A stretch of 64,000 nucleotides of DNA from Meandrina meandrites. Its lineage: Eukaryota > Cnidaria > Anthozoa > Scleractinia > Meandrinidae. The number at the start of each line of letters is the position of its first letter. The stretch's first letter is position 1. A program made the position numbers and the translations under genes. Positions 23,345-35,216 of the stretch are shown here, in pieces. Under the pieces are notes generated by a model that saw only the letters and a program-made list of their open reading frames with translations, had not been told where the DNA came from and did no database searches. The stretch lies in NCBI GenBank assembly GCA_963693305.1, contig OY855903.1, positions 37,705,251 through 37,769,250 of the forward strand, given 5' to 3'.

Positions 23345-23560
23345 GTTACGCGAATATTAGTAAGCTCACACAAAAAAACGGTCTCTTTTTCTTGGGATTC
23401 ACACAGATATCCTCTGGTTCACACAGCAACCCGTGCTCTTCTCTTTGGGATTCACACAGATATCCCTGAGTGCATACAACAACGCGACCTCTTCTGTCTG
23501 GGATTCACACACATATCCCTGGGCTCACACAGAAACCCAATCTCTTTCCCGGGACTAGAA
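23345..23560. repeat. Minisatellite, about 3-4 units of roughly 60 bp
   Basis: Repeated GGGATTCACACAGATATCCC followed by (T/C)GGG(C/T)TCACACAGCAACCC-like segments, with unit starts near 23,393, 23,447 and 23,501 and substitutions between units. No coding role is apparent. Confidence 0.65.
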
Positions 23561-24609
23561 ATATCCTAAGGTTAGAGAGACTTGCATCTCTCCCTTTAAG
23601 ACCAATACAAACATATCTGGGCTATAAAAAAACGCTCCCTGCACCACCCATGAGCACGGAAATTAAAATCCTACCCTAATACCCAAACTCCCTGATAAAA
23701 TGAAGCACCAAAGATTAGAACTAAATCCAGAACTACAAACTACACGTATAATAGGTAGGCATGAATTGCAAGTGACAAAAAGAGAAAACAACAAAACCCG
23801 TCAAATGAAAATGACAATAAACCAAACTCCCATGGAAATACACCAACTGGATGCATGCGAACATTTTTACAAAAATACCGCCCAAAAAAGTGAAAAACGA
23901 CAAACTGCTCAAAAAACTTAAGGCGAAGACATACAGGCACACTAGGCAAACGCTACCCACACGGATTGATGTATAATGACGAAAAAGGGAGTAAAAAAGA
24001 CCAAACAAAAACCCACCAAATGAAAAGAAAGTAAGCCCAAGGTCCCAACACATGTACCCAAAATACAACCAAAAGCAGAAAACAACAAAAACATACGGAA
24101 AAAAGCAACCCATAGGTACACAAAATAAAAGACTGGCTAACCTTTTCCAAACTTGTTGTAGGTAAAGTAAGGTAAGGTAAGGTAAGGTAAAAGTGCCGAC
24201 GTGACCGTAGCAGCAGGCATTGCAGACACTCCTGACAATGAAGAAACGGTTGCCAGTGTCTAGAGAGTAGCTGAAACATTGCTTCAAGCTTCTTGTGGGA
24301 CTTGCAGTTTGAGCAGCAGCACAACCGTTCAAATAACTTTGGGGGAAACTCCGGCTGAGCTGACGCAATCTCCTCTGGCCAACCACCTTCCGTGGTTTCC
24401 TCGTGAAAATGGCACACCTTTCATTAGTTATCATGTCTTTTATAATGAATATTACAAGAATAAGGTGCTCAAAAAGGAAACAAAATGTACTGTTAAAAAA
24501 AATTAGACATAATACTTTAGTATAACCTTATTGCTATATGGTGAATTCACAATCCAGATAAAAGACAGTTAACATGGAGACAAAAAACTTCTATCATTCA
24601 ACGACGTAT
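23561..24609. other. A-rich region with a GGTAA microsatellite
   Basis: 23,690-24,130 is strongly A-rich on plus, giving long Phe/Leu/Ser-rich minus frames that look artefactual. A GGTAA array lies at 24,161-24,190. On minus, 24,417-24,205 has a Cys-rich peptide (CCCSNCKSHKKLEAMFQLLS, then CQECLQCLL) that could be an exon of an unknown gene, with no supporting context. Confidence 0.3.
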
Positions 24610-25085
24610 TGATTTTGGCTGATAAGTGATGAATTACAAGATGACATTAAAAAAGCAGACGTCATCCCAGCTATCAGAACCGATCACTCAGCAATCAGCT
24701 TGTCGGGCAATAGCCTTAAAGACCAACCATTTGGACCATCCTATTTGAAAATTAATTCAAGCCTTCTTGATGATGATACTTACATAAAGCTTATTAATTC
24801 TGAATATCTAAATTGGGTTACTGAATTTTCTGAAGTTAATGACCTAAGAGTATTGTGGGACTAATTAAATAGAAGATCAGACAAACTACTCTCCGATAAA
24901 GCAAGATGATCACCAGAAACGGAAAAAGCATGGTTACAGAGATCTGAAGAAATGCTGAGACAATGTGAGGAAATTTGGAACAACAATCCATCAGAAAAAA
25001 GTATAAAGTTGGACTAAGCTAGAAGTGAGTATAAAGCATTGTATGATTACATTATTCAAGGGTAAATAATCAGATTCCAGAGAAA
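24610..25085 (+). pseudogene. L1/Tx1-like ORF2 fragment
   Basis: Plus frames read WLISDELQDDIKKADVIPAI, RTDHSAISL and KDQPFGPSYLKINSSLLDDD, parallel to the endonuclease C-terminus of LINE 2 at about 13,720-13,890, then SEYKALYDYIIQG. At least one frameshift and three stops. No RT domain remains. Confidence 0.7.
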
Positions 25086-25117
25086 CTGATGGTTAAGCTG
25101 GTAAAATTGCAGCTTGA

Positions 25118-25908
25118 TTAAACATGAAAGGGATGAGGTTCAGTCTCTTTGTCATGGTAAATGTACTGTAGGCACATTATTCTCACAAATTTGTCAAAAT
25201 CTTCAATCAGTTGGCACCTTATCTGGTTTTCTTTCGTGAAAGGAGTTCCTGAAGGCACCGGTTGTTTGTTGAAAGCAGCACTTTCCTTAGGCTGTTCTAG
25301 CTCAACTTGTCTTTGTTTTGTCTGAAGACGATCAATTTGTCTTTGGTAGAACTTAGCTAACACTGCCCTTGGAGTAAGTGATATCCATGTCATAGCCACC
25401 CCGTCTGGGCCTGTCCTTTGCATGGACTTGAAACTTTCCACGGAGTCAAGGAAGTCATAGGAAATTTCCATGTGAATTCCTTGAACTGAAATATCGAACT
25501 CTTGGAGACGCCTTTTTATGGTGCTGACGCTTACACCAAGTGCCTTCACGATATCTGGAATTTCGTATTAAATAAAGTACTTTTTACTGATCCCTGCCTG
25601 TCTCAAAACTGGGACAACCAACAGGCGTCGTTAAAGGATAAAGGTTGCTACGTTTGTTCTGCTTCTGCCAAAATTGCTGTAACGTCACCCAGCAAGGATT
25701 GCACATCTTCGAATACATTTCTAGGCATGCTGGCCGGTATCCTTGACAAATGATGAGCTACTTGTTGCAGTTGAAGCAACACATAGTCTGTGACATCATC
25801 ACTTGAATCTTGCTCTAATCTTATAGAGAAGTCTATGACATGGTGACAAAGGTTCTCCAAGAAATTAGCTTGCTCCAAAGTTAGACAAGTTTCACAGCTC
25901 ATGCTCAT
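25118..25908 (-). pseudogene. Integrase-like (rve family) gene remnant, N-terminal part
   Basis: Minus frame 25,908-25,652 begins MSMSCETCLTLEQANFLENL and resembles the N-terminus of cnidarian and fish integrase-core proteins. A second segment (25,554-25,118) has an HTH-like LGVSVSTIKRRLQEFDIS and GPDGVAMTWISLTPRA, seen just before the catalytic core in that family, then departs from it. The stretch between looks intron-like, with a CCAG acceptor at 25,555-25,558, but my donor choice leaves phase unresolved. The DDE core itself is absent. Family call from memory. Confidence 0.45.
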
Positions 25909-26589
25909 GAAAAAGCTGCAACGAAGAACTCAGATGTGGTGAATATTATGTGACATTTTCGGTTTGCGATGCATCATGGGAGAGTTTGAGACATGTGACA
26001 TCCTTGCATTTCCTTTAAACTCAACAAGTTCTCTGAGTACTTCAGAGCCATGATTAGGATTTGGATTATGTTCAGAAGAAGTAGAAGAAGTATCGTTTAT
26101 TAAAAGTATAACACTTTGCAGTCCTTGGACTGAATTACGTGTACTGTCACAATTCATAAAAATATTTAAACTATATATTACAAGATTAAAAAATATTAAA
26201 AGCTATTAACATTATAATATATTAAAAACTATTAAAAGCGATCTATGCGATGTAATTTAAACTATTGTCTATAATAAAAGAGTTTTTAAAACCGTTCGTA
26301 CTACAAACTGGTGTGTCGAACACTCTCCTGTTGCGAAGTTGGTGACTTTTAGTTGACCTTTTAGGCAGCAGATTGACTAGTTTGTGGTCTTTTGTAATTA
26401 CAATATCATTAAATATCATTAAATAGGTTCTCTGTGCCAGAGGCAATACAACAAAGCTCCGCTCATTTGGATGAACATGTGCTCTCACAAAAAACAGTGT
26501 CCAGGACAGAGTCGATTCTCTTTATTTAACAGAAGCAGCACCAGTGCTCCAACCCATGTGACACTACCAAGAACAATATGAAAACCTAT
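25909..26589. other. No supportable gene
   Basis: AT-rich, with short minus-strand frames (for example 26,157-25,930 and 26,488-26,243) without motifs. Confidence 0.3.
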
Positions 26590-27350
26590 GTTTTGCCACT
26601 AGGATATCATGATGACATCAAGCCAGATGCAACCAAAAAATTGCCTGACTGTAACATGTTCACTCAGGAGGAAAATTGGACAATCTTGCATGGTTGCTTT
26701 CATTCCTTTCATGACAGATGTCTTGCTGGATGAACATTGTGTCCACTATGTAAAGATTTTCTAAAACTTAAGACTTGGTGAAATTGCAAAGCAACCCATT
26801 TTACATCCTGCATCCACTTGTGAAACAACAGTAGTGGCAGCAGTTGTTGATCATTCTAATGAAATTACTTGTTTAAGGGAAACAAAAAGAGAGGAGTATG
26901 ATAACATAATACAGCAGCTAATCTCCATCCAGGCATCCAACCATTAAGCAGTTCGAACCTTGGCCAAGGATCAATTCCTAACACCAGTACGCCTTATCCA
27001 AATAAGGCACCACGGCATTATAGAAAATGTCACCATCCTGTCTGCGGACATAAGGGGTTTAACAATAATTCACAGGTTAAATGTAATTTCTGTGATAACA
27101 GCCTATGCACAGCCAGTAATGATGTTAATTGCTTCAAATGTCCATGTTCATGGCACAAAGCGAACCAGAGTAGCCAGAGCAGTACCAGTAACCAGACAGT
27201 CTTATCACTAAGGTCAGATACTCTTTGCATATCTGTGACAAAGAAGCAGCATTTAGATGTGACAGCATGGTTGATGCCTTTGTATGTATCCCAGTCCTCA
27301 ATGGGTGGAAAAATGGATGAAAGCAATGCAGGCACAGTAATTTATGCATT
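26590..27350 (+). pseudogene. RING-like / cysteine-rich / protease-like gene remnant
   Basis: Plus reading gives LPDCNMFTQEENWTILHGCF with HSFHDRCL...LCPLCKDFLK, a RING-like C..H..H..C..C..CPLC pattern, then HPVCGHKG and VKCNFCDNSLCTASNDVNCF followed by KCPCSWHK. The end reads WLMPLYVSQSSMGGKMDESN, similar to the start of a papain-fold domain in multicopy cnidarian proteins. At least four stops and two frame changes make it a pseudogene. Confidence 0.4.
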
Positions 27351-28740
27351 ATTTAGACAACAACTTTCCATACTAGTCTGACGAAAACTTGAATCATATG
27401 GCTTAAATGGAGGGAGAAAACACAACAAATTTCCTGGTTGTGATAAAAACATGTTGAATAATCAATAAGAATATATTCGCATATTTTAAAGATAGCAAGA
27501 ATTGTATCACCTGACCAATTGTTGCAAATTATAAGTGATTTAGCTGTTAACTGAAATAAGAACCCCAAGAAAAACATTAATAGTAGCACACCATAGTCTC
27601 CTACATAAATCAAAGTCTCCTTCGAGCCACCTCATGGTATCTGGCTATTATTCTATGAACCTTTGCCTCTTTTCCAACTGTTTTAGTTGAAAAGCGCAGT
27701 AGAAATATATGAGGATGGAATGAACTTATTGTGGAATGAAAGTCATTCCGGAAAGATTTGGGGAGCGTGCTAAATTTGTTACTGATTAGTAGAGCTCTCA
27801 TGGTCTCCCCCCTCTTCTCGCTCTGGGGGGCGGGGCGGGGAAAGAGAGATCTTGGGAACGAGGTTGTAGTGAAGCGGGACGGCTGTACACAGGCTATAGT
27901 GGAGCCATTATGCGAAAAAATCATGTTGCGGAGAGAAATGGGGGATTAATCATATTCAAGCTTTTGGATCGTGGAAAAAGTTATTTTTCGTAGTAACAAG
28001 TCGGGGTATACGAAAACAGCGAAAGTCTGTCCCAAGTGTACCATAGCCTGTTGGCGTTCATATAGTGTGGGGTGCAGCGTGAAGAAGAGTGGTGAAGATA
28101 GATTTCTTTTTACCCCTGGTTGTTCTTTGTGGCAGAATAAACTATTGGAAAATCTGGAACAGAGTACTTTTTTCCAGCATGATGATTTGAAATTATCAAC
28201 GAAAAGCTGTGTTGGGTCAGTGCCTTGTGTCACTTTGTTATTCAAAGAAGTATTTGGTCCAGAAAAAAAAAGTGGTCAAGTGAATCGAAGTTATAAATAT
28301 AAACGTGATTGAAACTGCCAAAATTTAGTTATTGTTAGATTCTTTATTATTAAACAGACCAATACCACAGTTTGAGGAGTATGATGCAACAAAGATGTAC
28401 AGTATTATCTATGAAAGTGATAAGAAATCTGCTTCCATCTGATGTTGGCCTGTACTGAACACTTGGAGGCATAATTTATTTTATACTTTTTTTTTTAGTT
28501 TTGACCTTCATGTAGGTAAAATAGATATTTGTAGTTGATTGTTACTACCCGGAGGTTGGGTGGGGGAGGGGGGTACCTCCATATACATGCTATATGCCGC
28601 TGTGCAGGGTGGGGTTTCAAGCAATTTTTGTTCAATAAGACTAGGCTAGTACATTGAGATTGAAACTTTGGCATATACTTCATGGTAAGTCAACATGGCC
28701 GCCAACAATAAAAAACATATAGTTGCCCAACCACAAAATG
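27351..28740. other. Repeat-like DNA with a GC-rich block
   Basis: A GC-rich segment near 27,806-27,870 (CTCGCTCTGGGGGGCGGGGC and GATCTTGGGAACGAGG) looks like an interspersed repeat. A 113-residue plus frame at 27,971-28,312 has no recognisable domain and is matched by a minus frame, so I do not call it a gene. Confidence 0.3.
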
Positions 28741-28860
28741 AATGCTAACCGCAACCAAATTGCAGTAAATAAATGTTAACTGTAAGCAAACTACAGGGTA
28801 AAATGCTAACCGCAAGCAAACAGCAGTAAATAAGTGTTAACTGCAAGCAAAGCTGCAGGG
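28741..28860. repeat. Two-unit tandem repeat of about 60 bp
   Basis: AATGCTAACCGCAA(C/G)CAAA...GCAGTAAATAA(A/G)TGTTAACTG occurs at 28,741 and again at 28,803. Confidence 0.7.
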
Positions 28861-30152
28861 CGACTATATTGTGTCTTAACATGAATTATATACCGAAACT
28901 ACTTTGCACTGAAAGAACCTTATGTAAATATAAATACAAATCATTACAGGAATCTTAAAAGCAACTGTCTGCAGTTGTAATAGTGTTTCTGAAGAACAGC
29001 AAGTTTCAAGTAGAGTGGAAATTTTTATGTGTTTGATAGTTACATACTGTGATTACTCTTACCAATAGACACATCAGTTGTGTTTTATCAGCTTTGAGCT
29101 TGGCAGTTGCCATTGTAGATATTTTTATATCAGTCTTTCATAAATCCATCAGTACAATTTATGACCATGATAATTTTGATGGTGCCTTCTTCTGAATTAG
29201 TGCAAAATTTTTGCACAGAACAAAATTTTGAAATCTGTTGCCTTGTTGTTGTCCTTTGTAGCAAACAGTGTGACAATGATAATCTTTTAGTGACTACAGA
29301 AACTTTCGATCGTCAGATGAAAACTTAATTTAATTCACATTATCCAATGCGATTTAAAACTAAATAATAGTTGAAATCTAGCGTGTGTTATAAAGGCCAA
29401 ATTCATATATCGCAATGAGCTATGGTCAACACTTTGAGATTAAAATTGCTGTAAATAATATTATCCAAAAACGTGAATATGTTTATTTTTAATTTTATTA
29501 TCTGATTATACATTTAATTTTGAAATTAACCTAAAATTCACATTTGGACAAATGAAAGAACCTCTAATGCCACAAATAGAAACGATTTTCATCGTTTGCA
29601 GGAAATTATGAAGCAAGTTTCCGAACAAATGTTAAAATATAACAGTTCATTTGCTACAAGCTTTACACAAAATGAAATACGATGGTAACCGAGGGAATCT
29701 TACCTTTGCTTCCAGATAGTAAAGCGTTCATTTTATTTGAGCTTGCAGCATAATTTCTTGCTGCGGCTGCATTGTAGTCATTTATTCGCCCTCCAAATGC
29801 ATGTATAAACATTTCCCAACGCTCAATTATCATCGCTTTAAGACTTTGGTGCTCATTTCTCTGCAGTCGAGTATTCTTAAGCATGATTCCATTTCGTTTA
29901 AGAACTCCACAAACGTGTATTTTGATATGATCATGACATGAATGCAACGAAAACCCATCTGTTTTTTCGAGCCAACAGCCGCCATGTTGGATCTCTCCAT
30001 GTGCTTGGGTAAATTTGGCAAATTTCTGCCTACATCTTAATGGCCTTGATGGATACATCGCAACTTTTAAGACTTTAAAACCAATCTGTTCACTTGAGCA
30101 TTCTTGATCGTTTGTGAGGTCTTCAAAAGTGTATTTTGATCAAAGGTGTAGC
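28861..30152. other. AT-rich DNA upstream of LINE 3
   Basis: No convincing gene. A minus frame (30,058-29,663) has irregular composition and no motif. Confidence 0.3.
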
Positions 30153-30166
30153 CAAAGGAACAAAAA
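30153..30166. repeat. Probable target-site duplication, left copy, L1-like element 3
   Basis: CAAAGGAACAAAAA recurs at 35,203-35,216. It is partly low complexity, so chance similarity is possible, but its right copy falls exactly where ORF2 homology stops. Confidence 0.6.
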
Positions 30167-30352
30167 AAAAATGGGAGAGAAATTTGGTGGTGCGAATGCC
30201 AAGATGGCCGACGGACGCGTTCTACGAGCTGCGTAAATTTCGCTCTGGGGAAGCCCAGATAAGCTTCGACATTCGAAGAAAAAGTGCCGCCGAAAACTGA
30301 AGTAACAAGAGCCGAATATGGAAAATTCCATGCGTGCTTTTTTAGCCTCTTG

Positions 30353-31300
30353 ATGTCGAAACGACAGGTTCGCTCGCCCAGTTGTTTAGAAAACCGGTCG
30401 CCGAAGAGAAATAGACTAAAGAGCCAAGAAAACATTGAGATGAGTACGAGCAACGAGTCGGAAGATCCAATCTCTTTGAAGATCATTATGGACAAGCTTA
30501 ACTCCATTGAAACGCGAATGGAAGATAATTTTACACAGATGCATTCACAAATGGCCGAACTGAGGTGCGAGTTCAAGCAACAAATTGATGGTGTCAAAGT
30601 CAATATTAAAGAGATCGAAAAATCCCTCGAGAACGCGTGGGCAGTGATCGAAGACGTCCAGCAGGAGGCGAAAACGAATAAAGATTCAAAAAGATCTCAC
30701 CAGGACATGCTGGACAAACATACAACGACCATCCAAGATCTCCAAGCTGAGGTGAGAAAAATTCGTGCTGAAAACGATCAACTGCGGCCATCACTCAAAG
30801 AAACCCAAGAAAAACTTGTTGCTTTAGAAAACTACACCAGAAGAGAAAACCTGAGATTCATGAACATCCCCGAAGCAAAAGATGAAAATTGTTGGGACAT
30901 AGTTTATGATATAATTGAAAACGAGCTAAAGATCAGCACTGAAGATATTAGGTTTCATGCCGTACATCGTGTCGGAAAACCAGCTTCCCAAAATGATCAA
31001 GACAACACTACGCCACCGCGTCCGCGACCGATTATCGCCAGGTTCATCAGCCGAGAACACACAGAGCAAGTTCTATCAGTCAAAAATCGGCTAAAAAGAT
31101 CTGATAGGTATAAAAATGCCTACATCACCAAAGATTATGCTCGAGCGATACAAGAGGAAAGAAGGTCTTTAATTAAAGCAATGTTTATCGCAAAAGAAAA
31201 GGGACGAGAAGCTAAAGTCATCAACCGAAGCCTGTTTATTGACAACCAAATGTATGACATCAATTCTATTCCGGTCGAATTTAGACCAGTTGTTGTTTGA
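30353..31300 (+). CDS. LINE ORF1 protein, element 3
   Basis: An open 315-residue frame from ATG 30,353. Residues 1-35 are basic (RSPKRNRLKS). About 45-165 form a coiled coil (IIMDKLNSIETRMEDNFTQM and similar heptads). ENYTRRENLRFMNIPE starts the RRM-like domain, and RPRPIIARFISREHTEQVL and the C-terminal VINRSLFIDNQMYD match L1-type ORF1 proteins. No frameshifts or stops, unlike the other LINE copies. Confidence 0.85.
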   Translation: MSKRQVRSPSCLENRSPKRNRLKSQENIEMSTSNESEDPISLKIIMDKLNSIETRMEDNFTQMHSQMAELRCEFKQQIDGVKVNIKEIEKSLENAWAVIEDVQQEAKTNKDSKRSHQDMLDKHTTTIQDLQAEVRKIRAENDQLRPSLKETQEKLVALENYTRRENLRFMNIPEAKDENCWDIVYDIIENELKISTEDIRFHAVHRVGKPASQNDQDNTTPPRPRPIIARFISREHTEQVLSVKNRLKRSDRYKNAYITKDYARAIQEERRSLIKAMFIAKEKGREAKVINRSLFIDNQMYDINSIPVEFRPVVV

Positions 31301-31509
31301 AATCCGTAACAATCAAGGTATGTGTGTTTTTCCCTTTTCTCTCGCTGCATGGCGAAAGATTCCATACAGCAAATCGAAGTCGCTGGGCATTCCCTGGACT
31401 TCCAACCTCCGCGAAGCAAATGTACGTAAATGTATTTATGTTTATGTGTAAGTTTTTTAGGGCTGCATGTTTTCTGTTATTTAGTGATGTATTATGTACC
31501 AATTTAATT

Positions 31510-34500
31510 TCTGGATGTTTCTATTTACCTACACTGTGTTCCTCGGATCACTCAGCTCAGAGTTATTACAATATTTTACGCGTTCAAAGTTGCACAAGGT
31601 AATTGCTCTGTACCGACTTTAAACGTAAGAGGGCTCAGGAATCAGATAAAAAGAAGGAGCATCTTTAGTTATCTCAAAGACCAAAACTGCCAGTTTTATT
31701 TTCTGCAGGAAACTTATTCCGAGCCAAACGATGAAAAAATTTGGATAAGTGAGTGGGGTGGTGACATTTTCTTTTCGCACGGTTCTACTCACAGCAAAGG
31801 GGTCTGTATTCTCATTAACCCTTCTCTCAGCCTAAAATCACCAATCGAAAAGTCCAGCAAGGATCAAGAGGGAAGAATTGTTTCAATCAATCTAACCCTT
31901 GAAACAGTCATTATTTCGCTGTGCAACGTCTATGCACCGAACGATTCACAACAACAACAAGCGCTTTTGCATAATCTGAACGAATATTTAATGCATAACA
32001 CGAATATAGAAAATCTAATTATAGGTGGAGACTGGAATGTCACACTGCAATCACTTGACAAAAAAGGCGGCACCCCATGGAAAGCATCGGCTTATAGGGA
32101 CAGCCTAATTTCAATGATGGAAGAATTAGAACTAATTGACGTGTTTAGAAAACAATACTCGAGTAAGCTGTGCTTTTCTTACGAATCGAAAGCGTTGAAA
32201 GTAAGTTCAAGAATAGATTTTTTCTTGGTTGCACGACCTTTGACCAACTGGGTTTTGAATATTGAAACCAAGGCCTCCAACGCGTCAGATCACAAAGCAA
32301 TAAAACTCACTCTGCAACTTCTAGAAGAGAAGCGAGGACCCGGATTATGGAAGTTCAATAATTCGCTTGTTGAAGATGAAGAATACGTAAAACTAATAAA
32401 AGAAAATTATCCTATTATAGGTGAAAGATACCGAGAACTGGAAGATAAAAGATTAAGATGGGAGCTCATTAAAATGGAAATAAGAGGCCTTACTATTGCT
32501 TACTCGAAGAACAAGGCTAAAAAGCAACGCAAAAACGAATCAGACCTTCAAATCCGTCTAGATGTGCTAGACAAACAGATCGCTGATAGCACTGATCCAG
32601 AGCTTACAAACAATGCATTAAGCGAAAAAGAAATCTTAAAACAAAAACTTCACCTCTTCTACGAGAGAAAAGCGAACGGTTTAATACTGCGATCAAAAGC
32701 AAGATGGACCGAAAAGGGTGAAAAACCAACCAAATACTTCTTTAATTTGGAAAAGAGAAATTACACCAGAAGAAGGATCTCAGAATTAGAACTTTCGGAC
32801 GGGAAACCTTCATGTAAAGAGGATGAAATATTGAAGGAAATAGAAAACTTTTATAAAAAACTTTACACATCCAAAGGTAATATTGAGGACAATCGGTTCG
32901 AAAATTTCGTTAGAAACTTAGAATTACCTAAGCTGCGAGAATTAGACAAAGAGGACCTAGAGGGTGAAATTACCATGGATGAATGCAAAGAGGTTCTGAA
33001 GACGTTTTCTAGCGGAAAATCACCTGGAGAGGATGGTTTCACCTGGGAATTTTACAATTGTTTCTTCGATTTATTGGGCGAGGATTTAATCAATTGCTAT
33101 AATGCAGCATATAAAAATGGTGAAATGTCGATCTCCCAGCGCAGAGGCGTTATCACTCTTATACCGAAAGAAGACTCGAATTTACTTAACCTTGCAAATT
33201 GGAGGCCGATCACTTTACTAAATTTAGACTACAAAATCGCGTCAAAAGCCATAGCTAAAAGGATAGAAAAAGTACTGACATCTCTTATCAATTCAGATCA
33301 AACTGGATTTATAAAGGGAAGATACATCGGTCAAAATGTTAGGTTGCTTAACGACATCCTAGAGCAAACAGAAATCCAGAACATCCCTGGGATACTCCTC
33401 CAACTGGACTTTCGGAAGGCATTTGATACCATTGAATGGGAATTCATACAGAAGACGCTCGCTCTTTTTAATTTCGGTGAGAGTATTCAACGATGGATCT
33501 TCACTTTTTACACTAATCCGGAGAGCTCTGTTTTGAATAACGGTTTTTGTACCAATTCCTTTAAACTGTCAAGAGGAGTGAGGCAAGGTTGCCCCCTGTC
33601 TCCTTATCTATTTATTTTGTCGGTGGAATTATTAGCATGCAAGATAAGACAAGATAAAGAAATACAGGGGATCCAAATTTTCAAAAAAGAAATCAAAATA
33701 AGCCAGTTCGCCGACGACACTTCACTATTATGCAACTCATGTAAATCGGTTCAAAGAGTGATCCAAGTGTTAAATGACTTCGGTGACGTTTCCGGTCTGC
33801 GACTAAATCCATCTAAAACTAAAGCTTTGTGGCTGGGGCCTTGGAGACACATCGAAGACGAGCCTTTTGGATTCCAGTGGCCAAAAGACCCAATTAGAGC
33901 GTTAGGTATATTTATATCTTACCATCAAAAACAAAATGAGAGAAAGAACTTTAAAGCGAAAATAGACAAGTTAAGTACTATTCTCGACCTTTGGCAGTCC
34001 AGGAGTCTGACCTTATTCGGCAGATGTCTTATAGCTAAAAGTCTCGGAATTTCACAACTAGTGCATTCCATTTCGATTCTTGACACACCTCCGGAATATA
34101 TTAAAGATATTAACTCCCTTATCTTTAGGTTTATTTGGAAAAAAAAGCAAGATAAAATAAAACGTAAAGTAATGGTCCTTGATTACATGAACGGAGGTCT
34201 GCGTGCACCCAGTATTGAGGTTATGGCCAAATCACTTAGACTAGCATGGATCTCAAGACTGTTAAAAAATGAGCAATCATGTGACGAATCCTGGAAAGTA
34301 ATTCCTAACTACTTCTTGGACAAATACGGCGGTCTTAATTTTTTGTTGAGATGCAATTACAATGAAAAATTTCTAAAGCGTACCACGTTACCTCTATTCT
34401 ATAAGTCTATTTTACAGTATTTTGCAGAACTTAAAGCAGCCCACAAATGTATGAATGGGCAAGAATTAGTGTTATTCAACAACAAAGAAATTTTAATTGA

Positions 34501-35202
34501 AAATCAAACCATATTTTACGAAGACTGGTTCCAAAAAGGAATTTTCCTCATACAGGATCTTTTAAAAGACAATGGCAAATTTTTTACCTATCCGGAATTT
34601 GTCCAAAAGTACGAGGTTAAATGCAATTTTCTAATTTATATGCAAGTGGTCTCAGCAATCCCAAAAGAGCTTGTCAAAAAGGCAATGGAAAAACCACTAG
34701 ACAAAAGCACCTTTTTAGCCGAAGATGTTTTCCAACTCTCGCCAAATACTGTAATAAACCTACTCAAAATGAAGAACAAAGATTACTACTGGTTTTTAAT
34801 TAACAAAGACAATCAAGAGATAAAGGCTGAAGTGAAATGGTCTCGAGACTTACAGCTGGAAGAGGTTAGCTTAGATGATCTGTTCAGCCGTGTTAAAAAT
34901 GTTTGCAAAGAAAACAAACTGAAAGAATTTTACTTCAAACTTATTCATAGAATAGTAGTTACCAAAAAAGAACTTTCTTTCTTCGGTATAGAAGACGACA
35001 TGTTTTGTATATTTTGTCAAGAACCCGACTCAATAAGTCACACTTTCTTAAATTGCAAGTGGTCAACTCAGTTCTATTCAGAGGTTATTAAGTGGTTTAA
35101 CAAAGAAAATGTCACCTCCTTCTCGCCAAGCCCCGTAGAAATACTGTTCGGAAAAAAATCAAATAATTACTCTCAAGGCTCGTATAAATTGTTAATGAAA
35201 AA
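31510..35202 (+). CDS. LINE ORF2 (endonuclease and reverse transcriptase), element 3, open but without a clear ATG
   Basis: One frame stays open from just after a TAA near 31,503 through the insertion end, then runs 55 more codons into flanking DNA to 35,368. Endonuclease: TLNVRGLRNQIKRRSIF, FLQETYSEPNDE, IGGDWN, SDHKAI (about 32,287). RT: SGKSPGEDGFTWEFYN, NWRPITLLNLDYKIASKAIA, DFRKAFDTIEW, GVRQGCPLSPYLF (about 33,577) and catalytic QFADDTS (about 33,705). Zinc motif: CIFC..H..C near 35,005-35,060. No in-frame ATG occurs before 31,991, which lies inside the endonuclease, so the start codon is mutated or initiation is non-canonical. GGDWN replaces the usual GGDFN. Confidence 0.85.
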
Positions 35203-35216
35203 CAAAGGAACAAAAA
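35203..35216. repeat. Probable target-site duplication, right copy, L1-like element 3
   Basis: Exact repeat of 30,153-30,166. Confidence 0.6.

Larger units (their letters stand above)
30167..35202 (+). mobile_element. L1/Tx1-like retrotransposon, element 3, nearly intact, 3' truncated
   Basis: About 5.04 kb between candidate 14-bp duplications. It has a GC-richer 5' UTR (30,167-30,352), an open ORF1, a 200-bp spacer and a single open ORF2 frame. Compared with LINE 2, the last 60 or so residues of ORF2 and the whole 3' UTR are absent, and only a very short A-run precedes the right duplication. That suggests reverse transcription from a prematurely ended transcript. It is the youngest-looking LINE in the window. 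Confidence 0.75.

Noticed and set aside
21844..23560. CRISPR-like arrays
   Set aside because: Repeats are long, diverged and directly tandem without unique equal-length spacers, and the genome is eukaryotic.
23733..24434. Long minus-strand Phe/Leu/Ser-rich frame as a membrane protein
   Set aside because: It arises from strongly A-rich plus-strand DNA, overlaps another equally open frame and lacks any motif.
25118..25908. Intact two-exon integrase gene
   Set aside because: Splice phase does not close with the donors I can see, and the DDE core is absent.
27971..28312. 113-residue plus-strand gene
   Set aside because: Overlapped by a similarly long minus frame, no domain, and adjacent to repeat-like GC-rich sequence.
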